Source: Phycicoccus sp. Root101
GTDB lineage: Bacteria > Actinomycetota > Actinomycetes > Actinomycetales > Dermatophilaceae
Assembly: GCF_001426245.1 (NCBI RefSeq)
Contig: NZ_LMCM01000001.1
Coordinates: 62,001 to 126,000 of the forward strand
Length of the DNA: 64,000 nt
Direction of reading: 5' to 3'
Part shown: positions 40,868 to 49,287 of the stretch, piece by piece
Layout: each line of letters starts with the position of its first letter
Position numbering within the stretch: position 1 is the stretch's first letter
Position numbers and translations under genes: made by a program
The notes under the pieces: generated by a model
The model's database searches: none
Seen by the model: the letters and a program-made list of their open reading frames with translations, nothing else
What the model was told of the DNA's origin: nothing

Positions 40868-41218
40868 GTGGTCGAGATGGGGGCACGGGAGTTCGAGCTG
40901 GCGGTCGGTGACGCCCTGGACGAGGTGCCGGGCGAGCTGATGGCGCTGCTCGACAACGTGGTGTTCCTCGTCGAGGACGAGCCACCACCGGAGGACCCCG
41001 ACCTGCTGGGCGTCTACGACGGCACTCCCCTGACCGAGCGCGGGGACGCCTGGGCGGGTGCGCTGCCGGACCGGATCACGATCTTCCGCGGCCCGCTGTG
41101 CCGCATGTGCGAGGACCGCGACGAGCTGCTCGACGAGATCGCGGTGACCGTGGTCCACGAGATCGCCCACCACTTCGGCATCGACGACGCGAAGCTGCAC
41201 GCCCTCGGCTGGGGGTGA
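40868..41218 (+). CDS. Metallopeptidase family protein (minimal zincin)
   Basis: A 116-residue minimal zincin. The motif HEIAHHFGIDD (His97, Glu98, His101, Asp) matches the Zincin_1 family; CRMC upstream is a further Cys pair. Its small size leaves no room for a full protease domain, and the family function is unknown. GTG 40868 was chosen, 6 nt after a -10-like CAGGCT. The stop is 9 bp from the convergent phosphoesterase gene. Confidence 0.87.
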   Translation: MVEMGAREFELAVGDALDEVPGELMALLDNVVFLVEDEPPPEDPDLLGVYDGTPLTERGDAWAGALPDRITIFRGPLCRMCEDRDELLDEIAVTVVHEIAHHFGIDDAKLHALGWG

Positions 41219-41227
41219 GCGGCCCCG

Positions 41228-42283
41228 CTACCGCGTCCGGAGCGCGAACGCGGCAGCCATGGAGGGGGCCCTGGCCCCCTCGCCCAGACGCGGCGTGCCG
41301 GTGACCTCGGCATAGAGCCGGGTGAGCGAGTAGTGGGTCAGCGGCGTGTGTACGACGACGTGGGACAGGGACGGGTGCGCCACGACGGTCAGCACGCGGT
41401 TGCCGGCCGTGCGGTCGTCCTCGTCCGCGGTGAGCACCACCGCCAGGCGGCCGGACCGCCAGTCCGGCCCGGTCAGGACCTGCGCCATCCGGGCGCGGAA
41501 CCACTGGTCGGCCGTGGCCAGCGAGCAGTCGTGCGCGTCGTGGCACAGGTCGGGCACCAGCATCCCGGCGTCGGGCAGCGTTCCGGCGCGTACCGCGCGG
41601 TCGAAGGCAGCCAGGGGCTGGTCGTAGCGCCCACAGGCGGCCCGCTCGTCGACGAAGTACGCCCAGGGGTTGTGCTTCACCGCGTAGCGTCCCGCAGCGG
41701 TGAGCCGGCAGGGCGTGGTCATGGCGTCGAGGTAGATCCCGGCCGTGCGACCCCGGGCCAGGGCCGACCCGAAGACGCTGGGGCCGTGCAGGCGGTGGAC
41801 GGCCGGACCGCCGTCGTCGGTGACGCCGTGCGTGCTCCCCGAGGCGATGGCCAGGTAGTTCGGCAGCGAGGGGTGACGGGTGGCCGTGTAGTGGTCGGCG
41901 TACCCGTAGCGCTGGGCCAGCGAGTACGTGTAGGGCATGGCTGACCGCATCTGGGCCAGCGAGTGGTTCTCGACCACCACGACGAGCAGTTTGGTCACCA
42001 CGGGCGCGGTGAGGGCCGCCACGCCGGCCCGGGCCGGCGGGGCGGTGCTGGACGTCGACGCGAGGGTGGAGGTGGGGGCGGGGGTGGTGGTCGTCACCGG
42101 ACCGGACCGCGGTCGCGAGGTGGCTGTGCCCGAGGTGGCCGTGCCCGAGGTGCTGTTGCCCGAGGTGGCCGTGCCTGCGGAGGGCGCACCCGGGGCGCCG
42201 ACGCAGCCCCCCGCGACCAGGGCGCAGGCCAGGACGCCGAGGAGACGGGTCACCGCGGGTGACATCTCGAGCACGCGGCGCAC
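41228..42283 (-). CDS. Secreted acid phosphatase/phosphoesterase-family lipoprotein
   Basis: A 351-residue predicted lipoprotein: TRLLGVLACALVAGGC is the signal and lipobox, and a Thr/Ser/Pro-rich linker follows. The phosphoesterase-family (alkaline phosphatase-like) core has VVVVENHSLAQM, RHPSLPNYLAIASGSTHG, LVPDLCHDAHDC and VVLTADEDD, including metal-binding Glu/Asn, Asp and His. GTG 42283 was taken as start because GAAGG lies upstream; ATG 42265 is an alternative. A 15-bp repeat (42116-42175) encodes part of the linker. Confidence 0.87.
   Translation of the reverse strand: MRRVLEMSPAVTRLLGVLACALVAGGCVGAPGAPSAGTATSGNSTSGTATSGTATSRPRSGPVTTTTPAPTSTLASTSSTAPPARAGVAALTAPVVTKLLVVVVENHSLAQMRSAMPYTYSLAQRYGYADHYTATRHPSLPNYLAIASGSTHGVTDDGGPAVHRLHGPSVFGSALARGRTAGIYLDAMTTPCRLTAAGRYAVKHNPWAYFVDERAACGRYDQPLAAFDRAVRAGTLPDAGMLVPDLCHDAHDCSLATADQWFRARMAQVLTGPDWRSGRLAVVLTADEDDRTAGNRVLTVVAHPSLSHVVVHTPLTHYSLTRLYAEVTGTPRLGEGARAPSMAAAFALRTR
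42116..42175. repeat. 15-bp tandem repeat, four copies, in the phosphoesterase gene
   Basis: Units of CGAGGTGGCCGTGCC with small changes encode the extracellular linker GTATS/GNSTS repeats after the lipobox. A hypervariable linker is plausible. Confidence 0.85.
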
Positions 42284-42296
42284 GACGTCAGGACCT

Positions 42297-43538
42297 TCAC
42301 ACGAGGGCGCTCTGCGCCTTCCAGCCCTTGTACGAGTACTGCCAGACGCCGATGCCCTCGGTCGGCAGGAACGGGCGGTTGGAGCCGGTGAACTTCACGA
42401 TGTCACCGACCTTGGAGTTCTCGAACATCCACTGCGCGTTCGCCAGGGACATGTTGACGCAGCCGTGGCTGACGTTGGAATTGCCCTGGGCGCCCACCGA
42501 CCACGGTGCAGCGTGCAGGTACTCACCGGTCCAGGTGACCCGCAGGTTCCACTTGGTGTCGATCTTGTAGTACCCGGGCTTGCCCTTCGCGATCCCGATG
42601 GTGGTGGAGTCCATGGTGACCTCCCCCTCCTTGCGGATGATGACCTTGGTGCCCGAGCGGGTCTCGGTGAGCTTGCCGGGACGCCCGGTGCTCACGGGGA
42701 TGACCTTGATGACCTGCCCGCCGCGGCGGACGGTCATGGTGTGCGCCTTGATGTCGACCGTGGAGACCATGGCAGAGCCGACCGTGAAGCTGGCGTTGTC
42801 GTCGTTGCCGACCCACTTGTCGGGACCGGTCTGGACGCCGGTCAGGGGTGCCGCGACGGTGACCGTCGTGCCGGGCTTCCAGTAGCTGGCCGGACGCCAC
42901 ATCAGCTGGCGGCTGTCGAGCCAGCCCCATGCGCCGGCCTGCTTGGGGTTCGTCGTGACCTTGACCCGCTTCTCGATGTCCGCGCGCTGCTGGGCGGTGG
43001 TCACCGCCGAGTCGAACTGGATCGCCACGGGCATGCCCACCCCGACGGTGGCGCCGGCGTTGAGGATGCCGTACGTGGCGGTGACCTTGGGCTTGAGGGT
43101 CGAGAACCTGGCGGTCGTGGTGGACGGCGTGCCGTCCTCGCCCTTGGCTGCCGCGGTGACGGTGTAGGAGGCGCTGGGAGCCAGTCGGGCCGTGGACGTC
43201 CACGTGCCGTCGCCGGCGACCGTGCCTGCGACCTTGCGGCCCTTGGCGTCGGTCACCGAGACGGTGCCCAGGGCTCCGCTGACGGCCTTGACGACGACGG
43301 GCTGGTCGGGCTTGACGCCCGTGCTGCCGTCGGCGGGCGTCACCGTGAGCTCGGCCGGCGTGCTGGTGGTGGTGCTCGACGAGCTGGACGACGAGCTCCC
43401 GCTCGCCGACGGGCTACCGGCCACGGGGTCGGTCGCCGGGCTGGCGGCGTTGCCGGAGCACCCGGCCAGCAGGGCGACGGCCGCCACGGCCCCCACCACT
43501 GCCATCAGGCCCCGCGAACGCTGTGTCGTACGCACCAC
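42297..43538 (-). CDS. L,D-transpeptidase with Ig-like domains (LdtMt2 type)
   Basis: A 413-residue lipoprotein: signal and lipobox VALLAGC, Ser/Thr linker, two bacterial Ig-like domains (about 60-250), and a C-terminal YkuD domain with catalytic SHGCVNM (Cys360). It makes 3-3 peptidoglycan cross-links and is not inhibited by classical penicillins in related proteins. GTG 43538 has AGGGAG 7 nt upstream. The 367-bp upstream gap holds several hairpins. It is 13 bp from the phosphoesterase gene, so both may be co-transcribed. Confidence 0.94.
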   Translation of the reverse strand: MVRTTQRSRGLMAVVGAVAAVALLAGCSGNAASPATDPVAGSPSASGSSSSSSSSTTTSTPAELTVTPADGSTGVKPDQPVVVKAVSGALGTVSVTDAKGRKVAGTVAGDGTWTSTARLAPSASYTVTAAAKGEDGTPSTTTARFSTLKPKVTATYGILNAGATVGVGMPVAIQFDSAVTTAQQRADIEKRVKVTTNPKQAGAWGWLDSRQLMWRPASYWKPGTTVTVAAPLTGVQTGPDKWVGNDDNASFTVGSAMVSTVDIKAHTMTVRRGGQVIKVIPVSTGRPGKLTETRSGTKVIIRKEGEVTMDSTTIGIAKGKPGYYKIDTKWNLRVTWTGEYLHAAPWSVGAQGNSNVSHGCVNMSLANAQWMFENSKVGDIVKFTGSNRPFLPTEGIGVWQYSYKGWKAQSALV

Positions 43539-43560
43539 GTGTGAACTCCCTGTGTCCCTG

Positions 43561-43728
43561 TGCGCGGCCGGGGCCGCGCATCCTGCTCGTGCTTCGTCAC
43601 CAGGGGCCGATCGGACGGGCCCCTGCTCGACAGACGCCGCAGGACCGCTGGAGGTTGTCGGTCGTGTCGGGTCTGTGGTCGGCCGCGACGACGCAGCCGG
43701 GATGTTGGAACAACCGAGCCCGGCTGCG
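43561..43728 (-). promoter_or_regulatory. Structured leader or small-RNA candidate upstream of the L,D-transpeptidase gene
   Basis: Within the 367 bp between ctaF and the transpeptidase gene there are three perfect inverted repeats: 43561-43580 (TGCGCGGCC, GG, GGCCGCGCA), 43601-43625 (CAGGGGCC, 9 nt, GGCCCCTG) and 43692-43728 (CGCAGCCGGG, 17-nt loop, CCCGGCTGCG). The last loop holds an inner GTTG-GAA-CAAC stem. No coding potential is apparent. It may be a regulatory leader; it matches no riboswitch I know. Confidence 0.5.
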
Positions 43729-43843
43729 CAACGCTGATCGGCCTGGCAGGTGCCGGGCCCCCTCGGAGAGCGGCGACCCACCTGGACCGCCACGGCCACC
43801 CCTCGGGCCGCCCCCACATCGTACCTTCCCACCGGGACGACGA

Positions 43844-43876
43844 CGGCGCCCCGCCCGCCGAGCGGGAGGGGCGCCG
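43844..43876 (-). terminator. Terminator hairpin after ctaF
   Basis: CGGCGCCCC and GGGGCGCCG form a 9-bp stem that encloses CCCGC-CGA-GCGGG, 30 bp downstream of the ctaF stop. Likely terminator of ctaCDF. Confidence 0.75.
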
Positions 43877-43905
43877 GTCGGACGCGCAGGGTCGGGAGGT
43901 GCCGT

Positions 43906-44307
43906 TCAGACCGCGTGCGGGCCCTTGAAGTACTCGAAGGTCCACCCCACGAGGGCGACGACACCGAACGCGGCGCCGATGATGAACAGCCACCAGCCGA
44001 CGGCCAGGCCCAGGAAGACGACGGCACCGGCAGCGGCCAGCGGCAGGGGCCACCAGGAGTGCGGGCTGAAGAAGCCGTACTCGCCCTCCTGCTCGGCGAT
44101 CTCGCCGCTGGGGTTGTCCTCGGGGCGCTCCGGCAGTCGCCGGGCGGTCGCCCAGAGGTAGAAGGCGATCATCAGGCCCAGACCGGAGGACAGGAACAGC
44201 CCGGCGGGACCGACCGGCTCCTTCCAGTGGGTGAAGATGCCGTACGCCAGGCCCACGGGGGCGAAGAACGCGGCCAGGATGACGAAGAGCTTGTACTCGA
44301 TCTTCAT
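43906..44307 (-). CDS. ctaF: Cytochrome c oxidase subunit IV (actinobacterial)
   Basis: A 133-residue membrane protein with four TM helices (two per half). MKIEYKLFVILAAFFAPVG and the tail GWTFEYFKGPHAV are characteristic of actinobacterial CtaF, a subunit of the aa3 oxidase in the bc1-aa3 supercomplex. Its ATG follows the ctaD stop with 2 bp between (TGACCATG). Confidence 0.95.
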   Translation of the reverse strand: MKIEYKLFVILAAFFAPVGLAYGIFTHWKEPVGPAGLFLSSGLGLMIAFYLWATARRLPERPEDNPSGEIAEQEGEYGFFSPHSWWPLPLAAAGAVVFLGLAVGWWLFIIGAAFGVVALVGWTFEYFKGPHAV

Positions 44308-44309
44308 GG

Positions 44310-46109
44310 TCAGTCGCGCTCCTCGTGGAACCGGGGGTGCTTGTCGTGGTCCAGCGAACCGGTGGCGTGGGCGTGCTCGCCCACCCCGACCTCGGCCGGC
44401 CCGATGATCCGCGTCAGGGTGTCGGGGTCGGCCTGCAGCCCACCGGCGGGAGCCGCCTCGGGGTGGTGCAGGTCGAACGCCGGACGCTCCGAGCGGATGC
44501 GCGGGAGGGTGTCGAAGTTGTGGCGCGGCGGCGGGCAGGAGGTCGCCCACTCGAGCGAGGCGCCATACCCCCACGGGTCGTCGGTCTCGACGAGCGGCGC
44601 GGTGCGCCACGTCTTCCACACGTTGTAGAGGAACGGCAGGGTCGAGGCCGCCAGCAGGAAGGCGCCGAAGGTCGAGATCTGGTTCTGGACGGTGAACCCG
44701 TCCTCGGGCAGGTAGTCGGCGTAGCGACGGGGCATGCCGTCGATGCCGAGCACGTGCTGGATGAGGAAGGTCGTGTGGAAGCCGATGAAGAGCATCCAGA
44801 AGTGGATCTTGCCGAGCGTCTCGTCGAGCATGCGCCCGGTGAACTTCGGCCACCAGAAGTAGAACCCGGCGAACATCGCGAACACGACCGTGCCGAAGAC
44901 GACGTAGTGGAAGTGCGCGACGACGAAGTAGCTGTCGGAGAGGTGGAAGTCCAGGGCGGGGCTGGACAGGATGATGCCCGTCAGGCCACCGAACAGGAAC
45001 GTCACGAGGAAGCCGATCGACCAGAGCATCGGGGTCTCGAAGGACAGCTTGCCGCCCCACATCGTGCCGATCCAGTTGAAGAACTTCACGCCCGTGGGCA
45101 CGGCGATGAGCATCGTCATCACCGCGAAGAACGGCAGGAGCACCTGGCCTGTGGCGTACATGTGGTGGGCCCAGACCGTCACGGACAGCGCCGCGATGCC
45201 GATCGTCGCGAAGACCAGGGTCTTGTAGCCGAAGATCGGCTTGCGCGAGAAGACCGGCAGGATCTCGGAGATGATGCCGAAGAACGGCAGCGCGATGATG
45301 TAGACCTCTGGGTGCCCGAAGAACCAGAACAGGTGCTGCCACAGCATCGGACCACCGTTCCCGGGGTCGAACACGTGGGCTCCGAACTTGCGGTCGGCGC
45401 CGAGCGCGAGCAGCGCGGAGGCGAGCACCGGGAAGGCCATCAGCACGAGCAGCGACGTGATGAGGATGGTCCAGGTGAAGATGGGCATCCGGAACATCGT
45501 CATGCCGGGCGCGCGCATGCAGATGATGGTGGTGATGAAGTTGACGGCACCCAGGATCGTGCCGAAACCACCGAGCGCGAGGCCGAAGACCCACAGGTCG
45601 CCACCGAGGCCGGGGCTGTTGGAGGCGTCGGACAGCGGGGCGTAGGCGAACCAGCCGAACGACGCCGCACCCGACGGGGTGAGGAAGCCGGCCGAGGCGA
45701 TGAGGCCACCGAACAGGTAGAGCCAGTAGGCGAACATGTTCAGCCGCGGGAACGCGACGTCAGGCGCGCCGATCTGGATCGGCATGAGCGCGTTGGCGAA
45801 CCCGGCGAACAGCGGCGTCGCGAACAGCAGCAGCATGATCGTGCCGTGCATCGTGAACAGCTGGTTGAACTGGTCGGGGTTGTCGACGACCTGCAGGCCC
45901 GGCTGGAACAGCTCGGCGCGGATGAGCAGTGCCAGCACCCCACCGAACATGAAGAAGATGAACGACGTGATGAAGTAGAGGTTGCCGATGACCTTGTGGT
46001 CGGTCGTCGTCATCCACTTCACGACGGTCTGGCCCTTGGTGAGCCGACGCGTCGCGGTGGCCTCCGTCGAACGGAAGTACGTCCCCGTCGACTCGGTGGC
46101 GGCTGCCAT
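44310..46109 (-). CDS. ctaD: Cytochrome c oxidase subunit I
   Basis: A 599-residue heme-copper oxidase with 12 TM helices. Markers: [37 protein letters not shown] (heme a His), [23 protein letters not shown] (CuB His, cross-linked Tyr), [12 protein letters not shown]-type segment here [10 protein letters not shown] and [15 protein letters not shown] (heme His). It reduces O2 to water and pumps protons. The ATG shares one base with the ctaC stop (TGATG), so it is coupled. Confidence 0.97.
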   Translation of the reverse strand: MAAATESTGTYFRSTEATATRRLTKGQTVVKWMTTTDHKVIGNLYFITSFIFFMFGGVLALLIRAELFQPGLQVVDNPDQFNQLFTMHGTIMLLLFATPLFAGFANALMPIQIGAPDVAFPRLNMFAYWLYLFGGLIASAGFLTPSGAASFGWFAYAPLSDASNSPGLGGDLWVFGLALGGFGTILGAVNFITTIICMRAPGMTMFRMPIFTWTILITSLLVLMAFPVLASALLALGADRKFGAHVFDPGNGGPMLWQHLFWFFGHPEVYIIALPFFGIISEILPVFSRKPIFGYKTLVFATIGIAALSVTVWAHHMYATGQVLLPFFAVMTMLIAVPTGVKFFNWIGTMWGGKLSFETPMLWSIGFLVTFLFGGLTGIILSSPALDFHLSDSYFVVAHFHYVVFGTVVFAMFAGFYFWWPKFTGRMLDETLGKIHFWMLFIGFHTTFLIQHVLGIDGMPRRYADYLPEDGFTVQNQISTFGAFLLAASTLPFLYNVWKTWRTAPLVETDDPWGYGASLEWATSCPPPRHNFDTLPRIRSERPAFDLHHPEAAPAGGLQADPDTLTRIIGPAEVGVGEHAHATGSLDHDKHPRFHEERD

Positions 46110-47038
46110 CAGTTGCTCCCTGCACTAGGCACGAGGTTCTTGTCCTCGTTCATCAGCTTGTTGACGTTGAGGCTGTTGTCGAGCTGACCGGTGTTGCCCT
46201 GCGCCTTCAGCTCGGCGATGTGCGCCTGGTACTCGGCCGGTGTGACGACCTTGACGTTGAACAACATCTGCGAGTGGTAGGCGCCGCACAGCTCGGCGCA
46301 CTTGCCCTTGAACGTGCCGACCTCGGTGGGCACGACCTGGAACTTGTTGACGCGGCCCGGGATCATGTCGAGCTTCTGGAGGAAGGCCGGCACCCAGAAC
46401 GAGTGGATGACGTCGCGGGAGGTCAGCACGAACTCGGTGCGCTGGCCCACGGGGAGGTAGAGCGTCGGGAGGCTCTCCTCCGCGCCCGGCTCACCGGTGA
46501 GCTCGGCCTGCGTGCCGGTCTCGTAGGTCTGCTCCTTGACGTAGTTGAAGTCCCAGCTCCACTTCTTGCCCACGACGTTGACGACCACGTCGGCGGGCTT
46601 GGAGGTGTCGAGCAGTGCGGCCTCGTCACGGGCGGTGTAGTAGAAGAGCACCGCGATCATGAAGACGGGGACGACGGTGTAGAGGATCTCCATCGGCACG
46701 TTGTAGCGCAGCTGCACCGGGAGCTCGGTGTCGTCCTTCTTGCGCCGGTAGGCCACGACGCACCAGAGGATCAGACCCCAGGTGATGACGCCCACCGCGA
46801 GGGCCGCGATCCACGCGCCGTTCCACAGGGACGTGACGCGCTCACCGCCCTCGGTGACCGCGCGCGGCAGGAACCCGTCCTGGGCGCGACCGGCACACCC
46901 CGACAGGACGAGCGTGGTGATCGCCAGGCCTACGCCGGTGGCGGATCTCCTGCTAACAGACCGCTGCCGGTGAGGGCGCGGCGCAGAGACGTCGAGCTGA
47001 CGCAACGGTGCACCTTCTTCGAAACAGTGATGGGCCAT
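46109..47038 (-). CDS. ctaC: Cytochrome c oxidase subunit II
   Basis: A 309-residue lipoprotein-type subunit II. The signal and lipobox is [11 protein letters not shown], two TM helices follow ([20 protein letters not shown] and [17 protein letters not shown]), and the periplasmic CuA cupredoxin domain has the [11 protein letters not shown] segment and [12 protein letters not shown] (Cys, Cys, His, Met CuA ligands). Start ATG 47038 is probable: TAGGGT ends 9 nt upstream, and TTGs at 47041 and 47047 are in frame. It heads ctaCDF. Confidence 0.94.
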   Translation of the reverse strand: MAHHCFEEGAPLRQLDVSAPRPHRQRSVSRRSATGVGLAITTLVLSGCAGRAQDGFLPRAVTEGGERVTSLWNGAWIAALAVGVITWGLILWCVVAYRRKKDDTELPVQLRYNVPMEILYTVVPVFMIAVLFYYTARDEAALLDTSKPADVVVNVVGKKWSWDFNYVKEQTYETGTQAELTGEPGAEESLPTLYLPVGQRTEFVLTSRDVIHSFWVPAFLQKLDMIPGRVNKFQVVPTEVGTFKGKCAELCGAYHSQMLFNVKVVTPAEYQAHIAELKAQGNTGQLDNSLNVNKLMNEDKNLVPSAGSN

Positions 47039-47089
47039 CAAGCGCAAACCCTACTCCAGCCCGGACAGCTGTTCCGGTCAGGGGGCGGC

Positions 47090-47095
47090 TAACGT
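47090..47095 (+). promoter_or_regulatory. -10 hexamer of the desulfurase-like gene (leaderless)
   Basis: TAACGT, 6 nt before GTG 47102, in the 63-bp region divergent from ctaC. Confidence 0.5.
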
Positions 47096-47101
47096 CGAGG
47101 T

Positions 47102-48328
47102 GTGGCGAACCCCTCCCCCGAGGCCCCTCCCGGGGCTCCCGTCGAGCCCGGCGCCGGCCCCCGTCGCCGGGCCGTGCTCGACGCCGCCCCCGGCCCGCTC
47201 CACCCGGTCGCGGCCCGGACGCTGGCCGCCGCCGTCGACGCCGGGTGGGCCGACCCGAGGCGGCTGCACGCCGAGGGCAGGACGGCGCGCCGGCTGCTCG
47301 ACGACGCCCGGGCCGTCCTCGCCGAGGGCCTCGGTGTGCGCCCGGAGGAGGTCACCTTCGCCCCTGACGGCCCCACCGCGGTGCGGTGGATGGCCCAGGG
47401 CCTGTCGTATGCCGCGCGCCGCCGTGGCGCCCGCGTCGTCACCTCCGCGGTCGAGCACTCGGCCGTGCTCCTGCCGGCCCGCCACGACGCCGCGCAGGCC
47501 GGCGACCGGACCCTGGCCCGCGTCGTCCCCGTTGACCGGCTCGGCCGGGTGGACCTCGACGCCTGGGCCCGCGAGGTGGCAGTGCCCGGCACCGTCTCGG
47601 CCCTGCTGCAGCACGCCAACGGCGAGGTCGGCACGCTGCAGCCCCTCGGCCCGGCGCACGAGGCCTGTCGTGCGGCGGGGGTGCCGCTCGGCGTCGACGC
47701 CCAGGCGTCCCTGGGGCGCGTGGCTCCACCACGGGCCTTCGACGTGCTCGCCGGCGACGCGACGTCGTGGGGCGGCCCGGGTGGCCTCGGTGTCCTGGTC
47801 GTGCCCGACCGCACCCGCTGGCTCCTGCCCGGACCCGCCGACCCGGATGCGGCCCTGCACGGCCCGAGCCGCCACCTCCCGTGGGTCCCCCTCGCCCTGG
47901 CCGCCGCCGAGGCCTGGCAGCAGACCGCGGCCACCCGGGACTCGGACGCCGCGGAGGCCTTCGCCCTCGTCGACGAGCTGAGGGCCGTCGCTGCGGGCGT
48001 CACCGACGTCGAGGTCGTCGGCGACCCGGTCGACCGGCTGCCCCACGTGCTCACGTTCTCCGCGCTGTACGCGGACGGCGAGGCCCTCGTCCGCGAGTTC
48101 GACCGGCACGGCTTCGCCGTCGGCTCCGGGTCGGCCTGCACCTCGAGCACCCTCGAGCCGAGCCACGTGCTCGCGGCGATGGGCGTGCTGACCCACGGCA
48201 ACACGCGGATCACCCTTCCCCTCGCGGCCGTCGCCTCCGACCGCGAGCGCGACGTCCGCGCCTTCGCGTCCCGCATCGCCCCGGTGGTCGCCGCCGTCCG
48301 CGCCGAGCTGGGGGCCACCCACCTGTGA
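47102..48328 (+). CDS. Cysteine-desulfurase-like class V aminotransferase-fold protein lacking the PLP lysine
   Basis: A 408-residue NifS/IscS-like protein. It retains SAVEHSAVL, QHANGEVGTLQPL, VDAQASLG (the PLP-holding His, Asn, Asp and Gln) and the cysteine loop GSGSACTSSTLEPSHVL (Cys346). In active enzymes the segment between is AHKxxGP; here it is ATSWGGP, so the PLP-binding lysine is Ser222. The codons are unambiguous. It may be a non-PLP or structural paralogue, or use an unusual mechanism. GTG 47102; the TusA gene overlaps it by 4 bp. Confidence 0.9.
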   Translation: MANPSPEAPPGAPVEPGAGPRRRAVLDAAPGPLHPVAARTLAAAVDAGWADPRRLHAEGRTARRLLDDARAVLAEGLGVRPEEVTFAPDGPTAVRWMAQGLSYAARRRGARVVTSAVEHSAVLLPARHDAAQAGDRTLARVVPVDRLGRVDLDAWAREVAVPGTVSALLQHANGEVGTLQPLGPAHEACRAAGVPLGVDAQASLGRVAPPRAFDVLAGDATSWGGPGGLGVLVVPDRTRWLLPGPADPDAALHGPSRHLPWVPLALAAAEAWQQTAATRDSDAAEAFALVDELRAVAAGVTDVEVVGDPVDRLPHVLTFSALYADGEALVREFDRHGFAVGSGSACTSSTLEPSHVLAAMGVLTHGNTRITLPLAAVASDRERDVRAFASRIAPVVAAVRAELGATHL

Positions 48329-48597
48329 GGGCCGCCGTCGTCGTGGACGCGCGCGGGCTGCGCTGCCCGCTGCCCGTGATCCGGCTGGCCCAGCACGTCC
48401 GCGACCTCGAGCCCGGCACGGTCGTCGAGGTGTGGGCGACCGACCCGGCAGCCGCCGCGGACGTCCCGGCGTGGTGCCGGATGCGCGGGCAGGAGTACCT
48501 CGGCAGCCGCGAGGTGGCCGAGGGCGATGACGGCCGCGAGGACGGTCCCCGGGGCGACCACACGGCATACGTGGTGCGGGTGGTCGCACCGGGCTGA
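48325..48597 (+). CDS. tusA: TusA-family sulfur carrier protein
   Basis: A 90-residue TusA/SirA-fold protein with the conserved ARGLRCPLPVIRLA motif; Cys14 of the CPxP motif accepts a persulfide. The C-terminal part contains an extra WCRMRGQEYLG. GTG 48325 overlaps the desulfurase-like stop by 4 bp (GTGA), so the pair is coupled and should act together in sulfur relay; in some relatives the two domains are, to my recollection, fused. Confidence 0.92.
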   Translation: MRAAVVVDARGLRCPLPVIRLAQHVRDLEPGTVVEVWATDPAAAADVPAWCRMRGQEYLGSREVAEGDDGREDGPRGDHTAYVVRVVAPG

Positions 48598-48603
48598 GGT
48601 GCC

Positions 48604-49284
48604 CTAGGCGCCGAAGGTGGGGGGCTGCAGCTCCATCGCACGTCCGAGGCGTTCCAGGTAGTCGCGCCGGGACACCGTGACGACCCCCAGGGTGCTGAGG
48701 TGGTCGGTGGACCACTGCACGTCGATGATCCGCCGGTCGTCGCCGTCGGCGAAGACGTACCCGGCCATGGCGAGGACAGCGGCCTTGGAGGCGTCGGTGA
48801 CGCGGTGGAACATCGACTCCCCCGCGAACAGCCCGCCGACCGCGATCCCGTAGAGACCCCCGACGAGCTCGCCGTCGCGCCAGGTCTCGATGCTGTGGGC
48901 CCAGCCGAGGGCGTGCAGCTCGGTGTACGCGTCGACGATCTCCGGGGTGATCCACCGCCCCTCACGGCTGGGGTCGGCGCAGGCCGCCACCACCTCGCCG
49001 AACGCCGTGTCCACCCGCATCTCGAACTGCCGCAACGACTTCCGCAGCGAACGGCTCGCGTGCACCCCACCGGGGAGCAGCACCCCCCGCGGATCCGGCG
49101 ACCACCAGCCCATCGGCCGGTCGCCGTGCTCCCCCAACCCCATGGGGAACAGCCCGCTGCGGTAGGCCTCGAGCAGGGTGCCGGCGCGCAGGTCTCCCCC
49201 GACGGCGACGAGGTCCTCGCCGTCGTCGACCTCCGTGAGGTCGAACTCCCAGGGTGTCGGGAGCGGTTCGATGGGTTCGCTCAC
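48604..49284 (-). CDS. aat: Leucyl/phenylalanyl-tRNA-protein transferase
   Basis: A 226-residue enzyme that adds Leu or Phe to N-terminal Arg/Lys of proteins for N-degron recognition by ClpS/ClpAP. Motifs: VAVGGDLRAGTLLEAYRSGLFPM, WWSPDPRGVL, GWAHSIETW, GGLYGIAVGGLFAGESMF and DVQWSTDHLSTLG. GTG 49284 lies 3 bp after the adenosine kinase stop, so they probably form an operon. Confidence 0.95.
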   Translation of the reverse strand: MSEPIEPLPTPWEFDLTEVDDGEDLVAVGGDLRAGTLLEAYRSGLFPMGLGEHGDRPMGWWSPDPRGVLLPGGVHASRSLRKSLRQFEMRVDTAFGEVVAACADPSREGRWITPEIVDAYTELHALGWAHSIETWRDGELVGGLYGIAVGGLFAGESMFHRVTDASKAAVLAMAGYVFADGDDRRIIDVQWSTDHLSTLGVVTVSRRDYLERLGRAMELQPPTFGA

Positions 49285-49287
49285 GGG

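Noticed and set aside
44325-46187. Plus-strand 620-codon frame opposite ctaD and ctaC
   Set aside because: Low-complexity charged translation, while the minus strand encodes clearly conserved oxidase subunits.
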